64,000 bases of DNA from Polaribacter filamentus (GCF_002943715.1 NZ_MQUA01000013.1:2679501-2743500), one strand, 5' to 3'; positions 46,829-56,877 are shown, counted from the first letter of the stretch. A program made the numbers and translations. The notes: generated from the sequence alone by a model not told the origin.

Positions 46829-46870
46829 AATATTACTTTAAAGTTTTAAAAAATTGAAGATTTATTTCTG

Positions 46871-46878
46871 CAAAAATA
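46871..46878 (-). promoter_or_regulatory. putative -7 element of rlmN
   Basis: The minus strand reads TATTTTTG, a match to TAnnTTTG, 42 bases before the rlmN ATG. No good -33 box found. Confidence 0.35.
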
Positions 46879-46920
46879 CGCATATAATTTGAGCTTATGA
46901 TTGTCTTTTGCAAGTACCTC

Positions 46921-47051
46921 TGCGTTAGCGATTGAAGTGGCATCCTTTTTATAACCTTTTTAAATCTGCATCATTGCTAGATTTTATGAGATTGCCACAG
47001 TTTACAAAAAAATAAACTAAACAATGGCAGTTATAAAGAGGTACAACGCAA
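46921..47051. repeat. intergenic repeat, left part, split by the IS element
   Basis: TAGCGATTGAAGTGGCATCC, then GAGATTGCCACAG and, at the IS junction, GCAAAGCGCGACC, which continues after the IS as TTTTTAGGGAACGCCC. I recall similar sequences as dispersed intergenic repeats in flavobacteria. No gene is seen here. Confidence 0.45.
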
Positions 47052-47061
47052 AGCGCGACCT
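47052..47061. repeat. 10-bp target site duplication, left copy
   Basis: AGCGCGACCT, repeated exactly at 48514-48523 on the other side of the IS element. Confidence 0.85.
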
Positions 47062-47078
47062 CAATGTCATTAAGTTAA
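47062..47078. repeat. IS left terminal inverted repeat
   Basis: 17 bases identical to the reverse complement of 48497-48513; similarity weakens beyond that. Confidence 0.88.
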
Positions 47079-47085
47079 GGGATTT

Positions 47086-48270
47086 TCATATGCTATCTTT
47101 TTGATTTTTAGTAACTTTCGGTTTCTCTCTTCTAACATATTTCCTTATATTTCTTTGATAATATCTATTGGGTCTTATAGGGACTAGTTCTTGTTTGAAC
47201 AGTATTTTAATTTGCTCCACAATAGCTTCCATATCTGTATTAGAGAAAAATAAGGATACTATTTTATTCTTCAAAAAGCCATAAGATAAATTGGTGTTTA
47301 TTTTATAAGTTAACTTTCTGTTTTTTGTTTGCTCTATTATTTCATCTTCTAAATCGCTGACGATTAGTGTCTGTACGTTACTAATGAATATAGCTGCATT
47401 GAAGTCTTGTAAAATACTTTGGTTGGAATAGCCTGAAAAATGCGCTACTTTTAATTTGTTTTTCAATTCATCGTAAAAAATTTCTACACCCCATCTTTTA
47501 AAATATAGTTCCTTGAATATTTTATTAGGATACTTCTTGCTATCTAATAAAGAGGTGATTAATAATTCTGTTTCTCCGCTGGGTAATTTCACACGAAGTA
47601 ATCTCACTTTTATCGGGGTATTTCTATCATATTGTTTATCAGATACAACAGCGTTTTTACTTGGGAAAATTTCTACAATTTGACTTGTTTTATTACTGGC
47701 TATAAAAGTTTTAGTAACGCCACTAAAACTTGTTTTAATTCGCATCAAATAATCGATGTTTTTTATGCAATGCGTATTTATAAAATCATAAGAGGGATAT
47801 CCTCTGTCATAAATAATCAAGTCGCGTGCTTTAGTTTTTACCAAATGTAGCAATCCTAAGGCCCTTTCTCCCTCTTTTTTTGGTGATAATTGACTATCTA
47901 AAACATACTTATTTAAAACATCATAGAGTACAGAAACCCTTGCTTGAACGACGCCTGTATCTGTTTGATTTTTTACAAGACCGTAAATACCTTTCAACTC
48001 ATCTGTAAAGGGAAGCGTAATGGAAGAACCGTCAACTGCTAAAACTCTAAATCCATTCCATAATTTTATTCCTAGTTCATTATCGGTATAAAATTCATCA
48101 ATGAGCATCTCACTTAATTTTTTAAAAACTCCTGGTTGTATTTTTTTACGACATTGCACGAAAGCACTTTTTGTAAAAGATTTTAAACTTAATAGACCGC
48201 AGTCTCGTCTTAAATGATTTACAAAGTTTTCTATTTCTATAGAAAGGCTTTTTGTTAAAAAATTCATCAT
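47086..48270 (-). CDS. IS4 family transposase
   Basis: A 394-residue DDE transposase. First Asp in FRVLAVDGSSITLP, second in DLIIYDRGYPSYDF, and the catalytic Glu in RWGVEIFYDELKNKLKVAHF (the Y-(2)-R-(3)-E-(6)-K signature of IS4, in a variant form). The protein spans most of the element, starting about 227 bases from the right end. No frameshift, so it is probably active. Confidence 0.93.
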   Translation of the reverse strand: MMNFLTKSLSIEIENFVNHLRRDCGLLSLKSFTKSAFVQCRKKIQPGVFKKLSEMLIDEFYTDNELGIKLWNGFRVLAVDGSSITLPFTDELKGIYGLVKNQTDTGVVQARVSVLYDVLNKYVLDSQLSPKKEGERALGLLHLVKTKARDLIIYDRGYPSYDFINTHCIKNIDYLMRIKTSFSGVTKTFIASNKTSQIVEIFPSKNAVVSDKQYDRNTPIKVRLLRVKLPSGETELLITSLLDSKKYPNKIFKELYFKRWGVEIFYDELKNKLKVAHFSGYSNQSILQDFNAAIFISNVQTLIVSDLEDEIIEQTKNRKLTYKINTNLSYGFLKNKIVSLFFSNTDMEAIVEQIKILFKQELVPIRPNRYYQRNIRKYVRREKPKVTKNQKDSI

Positions 48271-48496
48271 AAGTAATAAGGTTGTAGAAAAGGATTGTTT
48301 TCTTGTTCTTGTAAAATCTTTTTCTGAAACTCTAAAGCTTTCTTTAAGTTGACTACTAAAAATTTCTTTACCGATCTTTTTAAAAATAAAAATAGGTGTT
48401 TTTTTTCATCTTACATCTAATTGATTATCAGTTAAATATACGAAATTAATTTGAATATAACTAATTTAATTATCTGAATATCAGTTATTTAAATCG

Positions 48497-48513
48497 TTAA
48501 CTTAATGACATTG
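48497..48513. repeat. IS right terminal inverted repeat
   Basis: 17-base perfect partner of 47062-47078. Confidence 0.88.
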
Positions 48514-48523
48514 AGCGCGACCT
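48514..48523. repeat. 10-bp target site duplication, right copy
   Basis: AGCGCGACCT, identical to 47052-47061. Confidence 0.85.
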
Positions 48524-48543
48524 TTTTAGGGAACGCCCAAAAT

Positions 48544-48580
48544 AAAAAAAAACTGACAATTATAAACTGTCAGTTTTTGA
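48544..48580 (-). terminator. terminator of queA
   Basis: A 9-bp stem (48550-48558 with 48569-48577) followed on the minus strand by a T run, 22 bases after the queA stop. Confidence 0.7.
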
Positions 48581-48601
48581 ATTTTAATTGATAAAAGCTA
48601 C

Positions 48602-49651
48602 CTATATAATTAGCATTGCATCTCCATATGTAGAGAATTTATAACCTTCTTTAATGGCAACTTTGTAAGCATCCATTAAAAAATCGTATCCTGCAAATGC
48701 AGCAGCCATCATCATTAATGTAGATTTTGGTGGATGAAAATTTGTAATCATGCTATTTGCGATGCTAAAATCATGCGGAGGAAAAACAAATTTATTCGTC
48801 CATCCTTCAAAAGCATTTAATTCTTGTTTTGAAGAAACTGAAGACTCTACCGTTCTCATTACGGTTGTACCAACTGCACAAATTCTTCTTTTATCAATTT
48901 TTGCTTGGTTAATTTTTGCAACAGCTGCAGCAGGAATTACAATTTGCTCAGAATCTACTTTATGCTTCGATAAATCTTCTACTTCTACAGCACTAAAAGT
49001 TCCTAAACCAACATGCAACGTCATTTCTGCAAAATCAATTCCTTTAATTTCTAACCGCTTTAATAAGTGTTTAGAAAAATGCAAACCAGCTGTTGGTGCA
49101 GCAACTGCGCCTTCATGTTTTGCATAAATTGTTTGATAACGTTCGTCATCTATAGCTTCTACTTCTCTATTGATTGATTTTGGCAAAGGAGTTTGCCCTA
49201 ATTCTAGTAATTTTTCTCTAAAAGCTTCATAACTTCCGTCATATAAAAAACGTAAAGTTCTACCTCTAGAAGTGGTATTGTCTATAACTTCTGCTACTAA
49301 ACTCTCGTCGTCTCCAAAAAATAATTTGTTACCAATTCTAATTTTTCTTGCTGGATCTACCAAAACATCCCACAATCTATTCTCTGCATTTAGTTCTCTT
49401 AATAAGAAAACTTCAATTCTTGCGCCAGTTTTTTCCTTATTTCCAAACATTCTTGCTGGGAAAACTTTTGTATTGTTTAACATCATTACATCACCTTCTT
49501 CAAAGTAATCAATAATGTCTTTAAACATTTTATGTTCTATAGTTTGGTCTTTTCTATTTAACACCATTAAACGAGATTCATCTCTATGTTCTGCAGGATA
49601 CACTGCATAGGATTCCTCTGGCAATTCAAAATCAAATTGTGATAATTTCAT
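48602..49651 (-). CDS. queA: S-adenosylmethionine:tRNA ribosyltransferase-isomerase
   Basis: Makes epoxyqueuosine in tRNA by moving the ribosyl part of SAM onto preQ1. The 349-residue length is normal. [21 protein letters not shown], the [13 protein letters not shown] motif, [15 protein letters not shown] and [13 protein letters not shown] are all diagnostic. A separate queuosine-precursor importer is at 13.5 kb, consistent with salvage plus this step. Transcribed alone from a good promoter. Confidence 0.95.
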   Translation of the reverse strand: MKLSQFDFELPEESYAVYPAEHRDESRLMVLNRKDQTIEHKMFKDIIDYFEEGDVMMLNNTKVFPARMFGNKEKTGARIEVFLLRELNAENRLWDVLVDPARKIRIGNKLFFGDDESLVAEVIDNTTSRGRTLRFLYDGSYEAFREKLLELGQTPLPKSINREVEAIDDERYQTIYAKHEGAVAAPTAGLHFSKHLLKRLEIKGIDFAEMTLHVGLGTFSAVEVEDLSKHKVDSEQIVIPAAAVAKINQAKIDKRRICAVGTTVMRTVESSVSSKQELNAFEGWTNKFVFPPHDFSIANSMITNFHPPKSTLMMMAAAFAGYDFLMDAYKVAIKEGYKFSTYGDAMLII

Positions 49652-49675
49652 ATGTATATTTAGCTATAAAAGAGG

Positions 49676-49707
49676 CAAATATACGATATCGGAATAGGCG
49701 TTGTCAA
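49676..49707 (-). promoter_or_regulatory. putative queA promoter
   Basis: The minus strand reads TTGAC (49703-49707), 21 bases, TATATTTG (49676-49683), matching the Bacteroidota consensus, 24 bases before the ATG. Confidence 0.6.
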
Positions 49708-49725
49708 GTGTTTGGTACTTTATAT

Positions 49726-50955
49726 TTATAGTGAACCTATTTTAATACCTATTTGTTGCATATCCTCCCAAAATTTTTGGTAAGATTTGGTAACAACCTC
49801 AGCGTTTAAAATTTTGATAGGAACTCTTAAAGCCAAAGGTGCAAAAGCCATCGCCATCCTATGATCATTGTAGGTTTTTATAGCAATATTTTCATTAATT
49901 ACTAATGATTTTTCTAGATGTAAACTTATATCCGTTACAGAAATTATAGCTCCTAATTTTGATAATTCATCATGCAAAGCAACTAATCTATCTGTTTCTT
50001 TAATCTTTAACGTATGTAAACCTGATAAATTACAAGCAATACCCTCGGCAAAACAAGTTATTGCAATTGTCTGAGCGATATCGGGCGCGTTTTTTAAATC
50101 TATTTCTAAAGTTTCTTTAGCACTTACTTTTACTTTTTTTAGGTTGATAGAATTCTCACCAAAAGTAGTTTGCACCCCAAAATGTTGGTAGATTTCGGCC
50201 AAACATGAATCGCCTTGTAAACTTTCTTTTTTATAGGCTGATAAATTAATTTCTGAACCAACATCGGCCAACGCAATAATTGAATAAAAATAACTTGCTG
50301 AACTCCAATCGGATTCTACAACAACTGTTTGTTTTTGTATTTCTTTCTTCGGATAAACCTTTATTATATTCCCTTCAAAAGAATTTTCAATTCCTAATTG
50401 CGTTAACAGACTCAAGGTCATTTTTATATAAGGCACAGAAGTAATTTTACCAATCAATTCTATTTCTAATCCGTTTTCAAGTTTAGCAGCAATCAACAAT
50501 AATGAAGAAATATATTGGCTACTTACATTACCATGAATTTGAACTTTATCTTTGGTAATTTTTGTTCCTTGAATTCTAATCGGCGGATACCCAACTTTGT
50601 CTTCATAAGTAATAGTTGTACCTAAATCTTTTAGTGCATTTACCAAGATTTCTACGGGTCTGTTTTGCATTCTTTCAGAACCTGTAAGGACCGTTTCTCT
50701 GCCATTATTTGCCGCAAAATAAGAGGTTAAAAAACGCATTGCTGTACCTGCATGACTAATATCTACAATTTCATCATTTGTAGAAAGTGCGTGTTGCATG
50801 TGCACAGAATCATCAGAATCTGACAAATTCTCAATAGAAATTTCTGGAAATAGTTTTTGTAAAATCAGCAATCTATTCGATTCGCTCTTAGAACCAGAAA
50901 TGGTAATACTTTCGTTTATTTTTTTATCCGCTAAAACATTTAACAATATGTCCAT
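49726..50955 (-). CDS. aroA: 3-phosphoshikimate 1-carboxyvinyltransferase (EPSP synthase)
   Basis: Cytosolic enzyme of the shikimate pathway that joins phosphoenolpyruvate to shikimate 3-phosphate. ISGSKSESNRLLIL at the N-terminus, SHAGTAMRFLTSYFA, SSQYISSLLLIA, and LKIKETDRLVALHDEL with NDHRMAMAFAPLAL are the usual motifs. I chose the ATG at 50955 (409 residues) over a TTG at 50967. Divergent from the large Asp-box gene, with 55 bases between. Confidence 0.95.
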   Translation of the reverse strand: MDILLNVLADKKINESITISGSKSESNRLLILQKLFPEISIENLSDSDDSVHMQHALSTNDEIVDISHAGTAMRFLTSYFAANNGRETVLTGSERMQNRPVEILVNALKDLGTTITYEDKVGYPPIRIQGTKITKDKVQIHGNVSSQYISSLLLIAAKLENGLEIELIGKITSVPYIKMTLSLLTQLGIENSFEGNIIKVYPKKEIQKQTVVVESDWSSASYFYSIIALADVGSEINLSAYKKESLQGDSCLAEIYQHFGVQTTFGENSINLKKVKVSAKETLEIDLKNAPDIAQTIAITCFAEGIACNLSGLHTLKIKETDRLVALHDELSKLGAIISVTDISLHLEKSLVINENIAIKTYNDHRMAMAFAPLALRVPIKILNAEVVTKSYQKFWEDMQQIGIKIGSL

Positions 50956-51010
50956 TCTGTAACCCAATTTTAATTCTTATTTTTAACATTCAAACTTACA
51001 ACGAACCAAC

Positions 51011-54000
51011 ATGAAAAAAATTTTTTTGTTAGCAATTTGCATTTTTTTATCTGCGAATGCCAAAGTTACTGCACAAAAAAAATCTACCAAAGTTTCTAAC
51101 GAATATTTTAGTGCCGTAAAATGGCGAAATATTGGTCCGTTTAGAGGCGGAAGAAGTGCCACTGTAACTGGTGTTGCTAATAAGGCTAACTTATTTTACA
51201 TGGGTGCTACTGGTGGTGGTGTATGGAAAACTACGGATGCTGGGAATACTTGGCAGAATATTTCTGATGATTATTTTGGAGGTTCTGTGGGTGCAGTTGC
51301 CGTTTCTGAATCTGATAATAATGTAATTTATGTTGGAATGGGAGAAAAAACAGTTCGTGGAAATGTTTCTTCTGGAGACGGTATTTGGAAATCTGAAAAC
51401 GCAGGTAAAACGTGGAAACATATCGGCTTAAAGAACTCAAGACACATTCCAAGAATGAGAATTCATCCAAAAAATGCGGATATTGTTTTTGCTGCAGTTT
51501 TGGGCGATTTATACAAACCAACGCAAGAAAGAGGTGTTTATAAATCTATTGATGGCGGCGAAAACTGGAAACGTGTTTTGTTTTCTGATGAAAATTCTGG
51601 CGCAATTGATTTAGTTATCGACCCTAATAACCCAAGAATTTTATATGCTACCACTTGGGACGTTAGAAGAACTCCTTACAGCTTATCTTCTGGCGGTAAA
51701 GGTTCTGCAATGTATAAAAGTACTGATGGTGGAGAAACTTGGACGAATATTTCTGAAAACAAAGGTTTGCCAAAAGGCATTTGGGGAATTAGCGGTGTAA
51801 CCGTTTCGCCCGTAAATTCTGATATTGTTTGGGCGTTAATTGAAAACGAAAAAGGCGGAGTTTACAAATCTACAGATGCAGGAAAAACTTGGTCGCTGAT
51901 CAATTCTGAAAGGAAATTACGTCAAAGAGCTTGGTATTACACACGTATTTATGCAGACACGCAAGACCAAGATATTTTTTATGTTTTAAATGTAAATTAT
52001 CACAAATCTACGGATGGTGGTAAAACCTATAAAACTTACAATGCGCCGCATGGAGATCATCATGATTTATGGATTGCCCCAGAGGATAATCAAAGAATGA
52101 TTATTGGTGATGATGGTGGCGCACAAGTTTCTTTTGATGCAGGCGAAAACTGGAGCACAATGAACAATCAACCCACTTCACAATTTTATAGAGTTACTAC
52201 AGATAATCACTTTCCGTATCGAATTTTAGCTGCGCAACAAGACAATTCTACTATTCGAATTTCTCATAGAACTTCTGGAAGATTTATTACAGAATCTGAT
52301 TGGCAAGAAACTGCTGGTGGAGAAAGTGCTCATATTGCTGTAGATCCTTTAAATGATGATATTGTTTACGGAGGGAGTTATGGTGCTCTTTTAACAAGAG
52401 TAAATCACAAAACAAATGAAACTAGAGCTATAAATGTTTGGCCAGACGACCCAATGGGCCATGGCGCAGAAGATTTTAAATATCGTTTTCAGTGGAATTT
52501 TCCAATCTTCTTTTCTCCAAATAATAAAAAGAAATTATATGCAGGATCTAATCATTTGCATGCAACTGAAAATGAAGGACAATCTTGGACAGTTATCAGT
52601 CCGGATTTAACTAGGAACGACCCAAAAACATTAGGTCCTTCTGGAGGTCCGATTACAAAAGACAATACAGGTGTTGAATATTACGGAACTATTTTTGCCG
52701 CAACAGAATCAGCTTTAGAACCTGGTCTAATTTGGACGGGTTCTGATGATGGCTTAGTGCATATCAGTAAAAATAATGGAACAACTTGGGATAACGTAAC
52801 TCCTAAAAAAATGCCAGAATGGATGATGATTAATTGTATTGAGGTAAATCCTTTTACAAAAGGTAGCGCATATATTGTTGGTACAAAATATAAAACAGGC
52901 GATTACAGACCATATATTTACAAAACAGAAAATTATGGTAAAACTTGGATAGAAATTACAAACGGAATTGCAGATGAAGATTTTACGCGTGCCTTAAGAG
53001 CAGATCCAAAGAGAAAAGGGTTGCTATATGCTGGTACAGAAAGAGGTATGTATGTTTCTTTTGATGACGGTGAAAACTGGCAAAATTTTCAGCAAAATTT
53101 ACCAATTGTACCAATCACGGATTTAGCCATTAAAGACGATAATTTAATTGCAGCGACGCAAGGTCGTTCACTTTGGATTATTGATGATTTAACGCCTTTA
53201 CATCAACTAACCGAAGCAACTTTAAAGAAAGAAATGGTTTTATACAAGCCAAAAGATGCGTATAATTTATCTGGCGGAAATGGAAGAACATCGAGAACTG
53301 CAGGAACAAATCATGCAGGCGGAGTAGCTGTAAATTATTTTATCAAGAAAGTAAATGAAAAGGATTCTATTTCTATTTCTTTCTTTGGTTTGAATGATGT
53401 GCTTATCAAAAAATATGCTTCAAAACCCGACAAAGAAAAAGGGGAAGAAGAATTAAAAATAGAAGATGGAAACAATGTTTTTAATTGGGATATGACGCAT
53501 CCTGGGGCAGAAAAAGTAGAAGGAATGATTTTGTGGTGGGCTTCTTTAGACGGCTTAATGGCTTTACCAGGAAATTACAAAGTTGAATTAGCGGTTAACG
53601 GAGTTAAAGAAACACAACTTTTCACTATTTTAAAAAACCCTGTTTCTGAGGCTACTGAAAGTGAAATGAAAGCGCAATTTGATTTTATAAACGACATCAA
53701 TACAAAAATGACAGAGATTCATAAAGGCCTAAAAAACGTACAAAAAGTGAGAGGTCAGGTTGCTGTTTTAAAGAAAGCGATTAAAGACAAGGAAGCTTAC
53801 AAGGAATTGCTAGATTTTGCGGATACTTTGTTAAAAGATATGACTAAGATTGAGGAAACCTTGTATCAAACAAAATCTAAAAGTGGGCAAGATCCTTTAA
53901 ATTTCCCTATCCGTTTAAATAATAAATTAGCACATTTAAATTCACTTACAAGTATTGGCAACTTCGCTCCTACCCAGCCAGCAATCGATTTTAAAAATGA

Positions 54001-54118
54001 AATTGTTGCAGAAATTGATATTGAATTAAAGAAATTGTATTCATTGTTTGACAATGGCGTAAAAGAGCTGAATCAGAAAGTAAAAGAAAGTACTATTGAT
54101 TTGATTCAAATAGACTAA
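51011..54118 (+). CDS. large secreted Asp-box (BNR/sortilin-like) repeat protein
   Basis: A 1035-residue protein with signal peptide MKKIFLLAICIFLSANAKVTA. About eleven Asp-box motifs are visible (KTTDAGNTW, KSENAGKTW, KSIDGGENW, KSTDGGETW, KSTDAGKTW, KSTDGGKTY, VSFDAGENW, ATENEGQSW, ISKNNGTTW, KTENYGKTW, VSFDDGENW), enough for two seven-bladed propellers. This matches the VPS10/sortilin-like glycosyl hydrolase-type proteins common in Bacteroidota. A helical C-terminal part follows (about 880-1035). No catalytic residues can be named. Confidence 0.88.
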   Translation: MKKIFLLAICIFLSANAKVTAQKKSTKVSNEYFSAVKWRNIGPFRGGRSATVTGVANKANLFYMGATGGGVWKTTDAGNTWQNISDDYFGGSVGAVAVSESDNNVIYVGMGEKTVRGNVSSGDGIWKSENAGKTWKHIGLKNSRHIPRMRIHPKNADIVFAAVLGDLYKPTQERGVYKSIDGGENWKRVLFSDENSGAIDLVIDPNNPRILYATTWDVRRTPYSLSSGGKGSAMYKSTDGGETWTNISENKGLPKGIWGISGVTVSPVNSDIVWALIENEKGGVYKSTDAGKTWSLINSERKLRQRAWYYTRIYADTQDQDIFYVLNVNYHKSTDGGKTYKTYNAPHGDHHDLWIAPEDNQRMIIGDDGGAQVSFDAGENWSTMNNQPTSQFYRVTTDNHFPYRILAAQQDNSTIRISHRTSGRFITESDWQETAGGESAHIAVDPLNDDIVYGGSYGALLTRVNHKTNETRAINVWPDDPMGHGAEDFKYRFQWNFPIFFSPNNKKKLYAGSNHLHATENEGQSWTVISPDLTRNDPKTLGPSGGPITKDNTGVEYYGTIFAATESALEPGLIWTGSDDGLVHISKNNGTTWDNVTPKKMPEWMMINCIEVNPFTKGSAYIVGTKYKTGDYRPYIYKTENYGKTWIEITNGIADEDFTRALRADPKRKGLLYAGTERGMYVSFDDGENWQNFQQNLPIVPITDLAIKDDNLIAATQGRSLWIIDDLTPLHQLTEATLKKEMVLYKPKDAYNLSGGNGRTSRTAGTNHAGGVAVNYFIKKVNEKDSISISFFGLNDVLIKKYASKPDKEKGEEELKIEDGNNVFNWDMTHPGAEKVEGMILWWASLDGLMALPGNYKVELAVNGVKETQLFTILKNPVSEATESEMKAQFDFINDINTKMTEIHKGLKNVQKVRGQVAVLKKAIKDKEAYKELLDFADTLLKDMTKIEETLYQTKSKSGQDPLNFPIRLNNKLAHLNSLTSIGNFAPTQPAIDFKNEIVAEIDIELKKLYSLFDNGVKELNQKVKESTIDLIQID

Positions 54119-54162
54119 CTTTAAAAATGAGCAGTTTGCTCAGATAAATTTTTTAAATTCCT

Positions 54163-54209
54163 AAAAAATGATTCTTTTCCTTCTTAAAGTTGGATTAGAG
54201 TCATTTTTT
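54163..54209 (+). terminator. probable terminator of the Asp-box gene
   Basis: AAAAAATGA (54163-54171) pairs with TCATTTTTT (54201-54209) across a long loop. Weak stem but placed just after the stop and ending in T. Confidence 0.45.
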
Positions 54210-54530
54210 GTGTGTAATTCTTTTAAAAAGGCATATAAATTCTAATTCTGGAATCTTTAAAAATAATTTTTATGCCTAAATCTGTACCTACAGATAAATT
54301 TCATTGAATTATATAAACAAATACCTATAATCATATTAAATAATTACTTTAGACAAATTACTTCAGCTTTTTCGATTTAAAAATATCTCTATTTTCCAAA
54401 ACACAGAGATAAACATTCCATAGCACATGTTTTTATTGTTTAACTTTTATTTCAACAAAATAATAAAAACCTTAACAAGTCGAAAAAAGACTTGAAAAAG
54501 AGGTAGACAACACCATTTAATAATTCAATT
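54210..54530. other. spacer with no recognised gene
   Basis: About 320 AT-rich bases before the CHRD gene. It may hold its promoter, but no convincing box pair is visible. Confidence 0.4.
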
Positions 54531-54974
54531 ATGAAGAAAACTTTATTTTTAATGCTAAATATCAGTTTATTTTTGGTTAGCTACAGTAATAACAATGATA
54601 CCGAATTAAAAATGTTAAGAGAATCTTTTAGTATTAATTTAGATAATTCCAATTCAATACCGATGGTGATGGATAGAACAGAAACAGGAACTGCTTACAT
54701 TATACTTGTAGGGGCAAAAATGTTTTATAAAGTTATTATAAACGATTTAGACCCTACGGATGCAATTGCCGCTGGTCATATTCATAACGGTGCTTCTAGT
54801 GCAAATGGCGGAGTTTTATTGAATTTAGACATGACAAATACTGCTCAATTAATTAGCACAAAAAGTTTAACGCTAAGTGCAGAAAACCAAACGAAAGTTA
54901 CAAATGATGCATTATATGTAAATATCCATTCTACAAAAGTAGCTTCTGGTTTATTACGCAGTCAAATTCGTTAA
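54531..54974 (+). CDS. CHRD domain-containing secreted protein
   Basis: A 147-residue protein with a signal peptide (MKKTLFLMLNISLFLVSYS). The CHRD domain has YKVIINDLDPTDAIAAGHIHNGASSANG and ends in DALYVNIHSTKVASGLLRSQI, the HxxxxxxGxxRGQ-like signature with Ser-Gln in place of Gly-Gln. CHRD proteins are extracytoplasmic and of unknown function. It has its own terminator. Confidence 0.85.
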   Translation: MKKTLFLMLNISLFLVSYSNNNDTELKMLRESFSINLDNSNSIPMVMDRTETGTAYIILVGAKMFYKVIINDLDPTDAIAAGHIHNGASSANGGVLLNLDMTNTAQLISTKSLTLSAENQTKVTNDALYVNIHSTKVASGLLRSQIR

Positions 54975-54992
54975 TAAAATTTTACAAGCATA

Positions 54993-55025
54993 AAAAACCC
55001 ATCGTCAAAAGCGATGGATTTTTAC
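54993..55025 (+). terminator. terminator of the CHRD gene
   Basis: CCATCG (54999-55004) pairs with CGATGG (55012-55017), followed by a T run, about 18 bases past the stop. Confidence 0.65.
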
Positions 55026-55261
55026 TTTAAAAGAATATTAAAAGCCAATAGGTAGATTATTAAAATATTCTATAAAACTATCTCAACTATTCTGGAAATA
55101 AGTTTAAATGAACCTTGATTACCATAAGTTTTATTGGTCTTTACCAAGCTAAAACAGACATCTATCTTTAGAAATGTGTCTTCGAGTTAAATTAAGTTTA
55201 CTACAAAAAAAAGTTGATTTTTAAAACGAAATGTAATGTGTTACTTATCTTAACAAATACA

Positions 55262-55543
55262 TTACTTCATTTTTTTATTGGTAACATACAACGCATAAAA
55301 AGCACTAAAAAATAGTTTAGAACCAAAGAAGGTTTCCCATTTTCCGTCATTAAAATTAGCTTCAGCTACGGCTGTAAAATCACCTGAAAATATTTCTGCC
55401 CAGCTATTTATCAGCAATGAAATTAACGTAACAACTATAAAAAAGGGAATCGCAACTTTTGCAAAGTTTTGCCAGAAAATTCTGGTCTGTACTCTTTCAA
55501 AAACGATCTTTGCTCCTGCTGTAAAATTTTGAATAAAGCTCAT
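55262..55543 (-). CDS. hypothetical small membrane protein
   Basis: A 93-residue protein with one clear transmembrane helix (IPFFIVVTLISLLINS) and a second hydrophobic stretch (FFSAFYALYV). I do not recognise the family. Its start overlaps the last base of the MazG-like gene, so the two are co-transcribed; a membrane partner role is only a guess. Confidence 0.6.
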   Translation of the reverse strand: MSFIQNFTAGAKIVFERVQTRIFWQNFAKVAIPFFIVVTLISLLINSWAEIFSGDFTAVAEANFNDGKWETFFGSKLFFSAFYALYVTNKKMK

Positions 55544-55869
55544 TATTTTAATTTTTGGTTATTTTGATGGCGATCATGATCGCGTTTTGTTTTAATATCT
55601 AATTTCTTTTCGAAAGCGTCTTGTAAATTAATTCCGGTTTGATTTGCCAAACACAACACTACAAAAACCACATCTGCTAATTCTTCTCCTAAGTCTTTAT
55701 TTTTATCTGATTCCTTCTCACTTTGCTCTCCATAACGTCTTGCAATAATTCTAGCAACTTCACCAACTTCTTCTGTTAATTGCGCCATGTTCGTTAATTC
55801 GTTAAAATAACGTACTCCGTGACTTTTTATCCAATCATCTACTTGTTTTTGTGCGTTTTCTATGTTCAT
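55543..55869 (-). CDS. MazG-like nucleotide pyrophosphohydrolase
   Basis: A 108-residue protein of the all-alpha NTP pyrophosphohydrolase family. The metal-binding residues are in LTEEVGEVARIIARRYG and GEELADVVFVVLCLANQTG (EExxE and ExxD motifs). It hydrolyses non-canonical or excess nucleoside triphosphates to monophosphates. A degenerate copy of its 3' part lies at 58775-58969. A TATATTTG box on the minus strand at 55907-55914 may be its promoter. Confidence 0.88.
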   Translation of the reverse strand: MNIENAQKQVDDWIKSHGVRYFNELTNMAQLTEEVGEVARIIARRYGEQSEKESDKNKDLGEELADVVFVVLCLANQTGINLQDAFEKKLDIKTKRDHDRHQNNQKLK

Positions 55870-56237
55870 TTTATTGTAATTGTAAAGTTGTAAAGTTACA
55901 ACGCATCAAATATAAAGTTTCTTACTTTAATTGTTTTAATTCTGATTTTTAAAATATCAAATAAGTAATAAAAATTAATCTTAACTGCTGCACTATTTAG
56001 AAATAAACAAATACCAATTTTATAAAACTACATTAGGTAGCTATAGTTAACAACCTCTTTTTTAACCATTTTTTCATCTTTAAACCATTTTGCAAAAATA
56101 TTTATTTAAATAATAGTTTATTTAAACAATTATTCTAATTTTGAATACTAACGTTTTCCACAAAAAAACACAGCAAGTCTCTTTTTTTTTTATCAAACGT
56201 TATAAATTTAGTATAAATCCAAAAGACCCCTATAAAA
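55870..56237. other. divergent intergenic region
   Basis: No gene is seen. It holds a possible minus-strand -7 box (TATATTTG, 55907-55914) for the mazG-like gene and a plus-strand TAATTTTG (56136-56143) that could serve the sensor kinase gene. Confidence 0.4.
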
Positions 56238-56843
56238 TTGGGAAAGAACAAATATAACATACTGCTTGTTTTTTTTATTCTGATAATTATTGCTAATCAG
56301 ATAATTGTTAGTATTTCCATTTCTGAACAAAGTTCTAATGGAGAAACGATAAATATTGCAGGTAAACAAAGAATGTACAGCCAACAAATTACTAAATTGA
56401 CTTTATATTTGAATGATGTAAACAGAAGTCCTTCTCGCATCCAAGATATATCAAATTTGCAAAAAGCTATAGAAAGCTTTAAAAAAGCAGATGTTTACCT
56501 TAAACAAAAAAACCTACTACTTAATAATAGTGAGTCTATAAATATTCTTTTTAAAAAAAATACATCCTATTTTAATAAGATCATTACTTCTTATAGTGAG
56601 TTCATAGAAAACCCTGATAATGAAGCTGTTTATACTCAATTTTTAGAAACGGTAGAAAATAACGAGAAGCCATTTTTAATTACAATGGATGCAATAGTAA
56701 ATGAGTATAACAAAAAATTTTCTGAAAATAGATTATCTTTTTTTAAAAAACTGGAATACTTTTTTCTCTGGTTAACATCCATTTCACTTTTTGCCATTGT
56801 CTTCTTTATGTTTCGGCCAATATTTAAAAAAACAAAGAACTAA
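56238..56843 (+). CDS. sensor kinase N-terminal part (PilJ-type sensor), separated by frameshift
   Basis: A 201-residue protein starting with TTG, with two membrane helices around a periplasmic four-helix sensor. The motif INIAGKQRMYSQQITKLTLY is typical of the PilJ/NarX-like type IV pili methyl-accepting N-terminal domain. The sequence then continues in other frames (NLNIELKKF, VEKK, RIEENLLRTNSVARIGVWEV) into the PAS-kinase part, so it was probably one protein of about 700 residues. Confidence 0.7.
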   Translation: MGKNKYNILLVFFILIIIANQIIVSISISEQSSNGETINIAGKQRMYSQQITKLTLYLNDVNRSPSRIQDISNLQKAIESFKKADVYLKQKNLLLNNSESINILFKKNTSYFNKIITSYSEFIENPDNEAVYTQFLETVENNEKPFLITMDAIVNEYNKKFSENRLSFFKKLEYFFLWLTSISLFAIVFFMFRPIFKKTKN

Positions 56844-56877
56844 CTAATTTAAACATAGAATTAAAGAAATTTAAAAA

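Larger units (their letters stand above)
47062..48513 (-). mobile_element. complete IS4-family insertion sequence
   Basis: 1452 bp, bounded by 17-bp perfect inverted repeats (47062-47078 and 48497-48513, outer sequence CAATGTCATTAAGTTAA) and a 10-bp target duplication. It holds one intact transposase gene. The perfect ends, duplication and open frame point to a recent insertion, into an intergenic repeat between rlmN and queA. The outward T-rich ends show no clear promoter. Confidence 0.92.
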
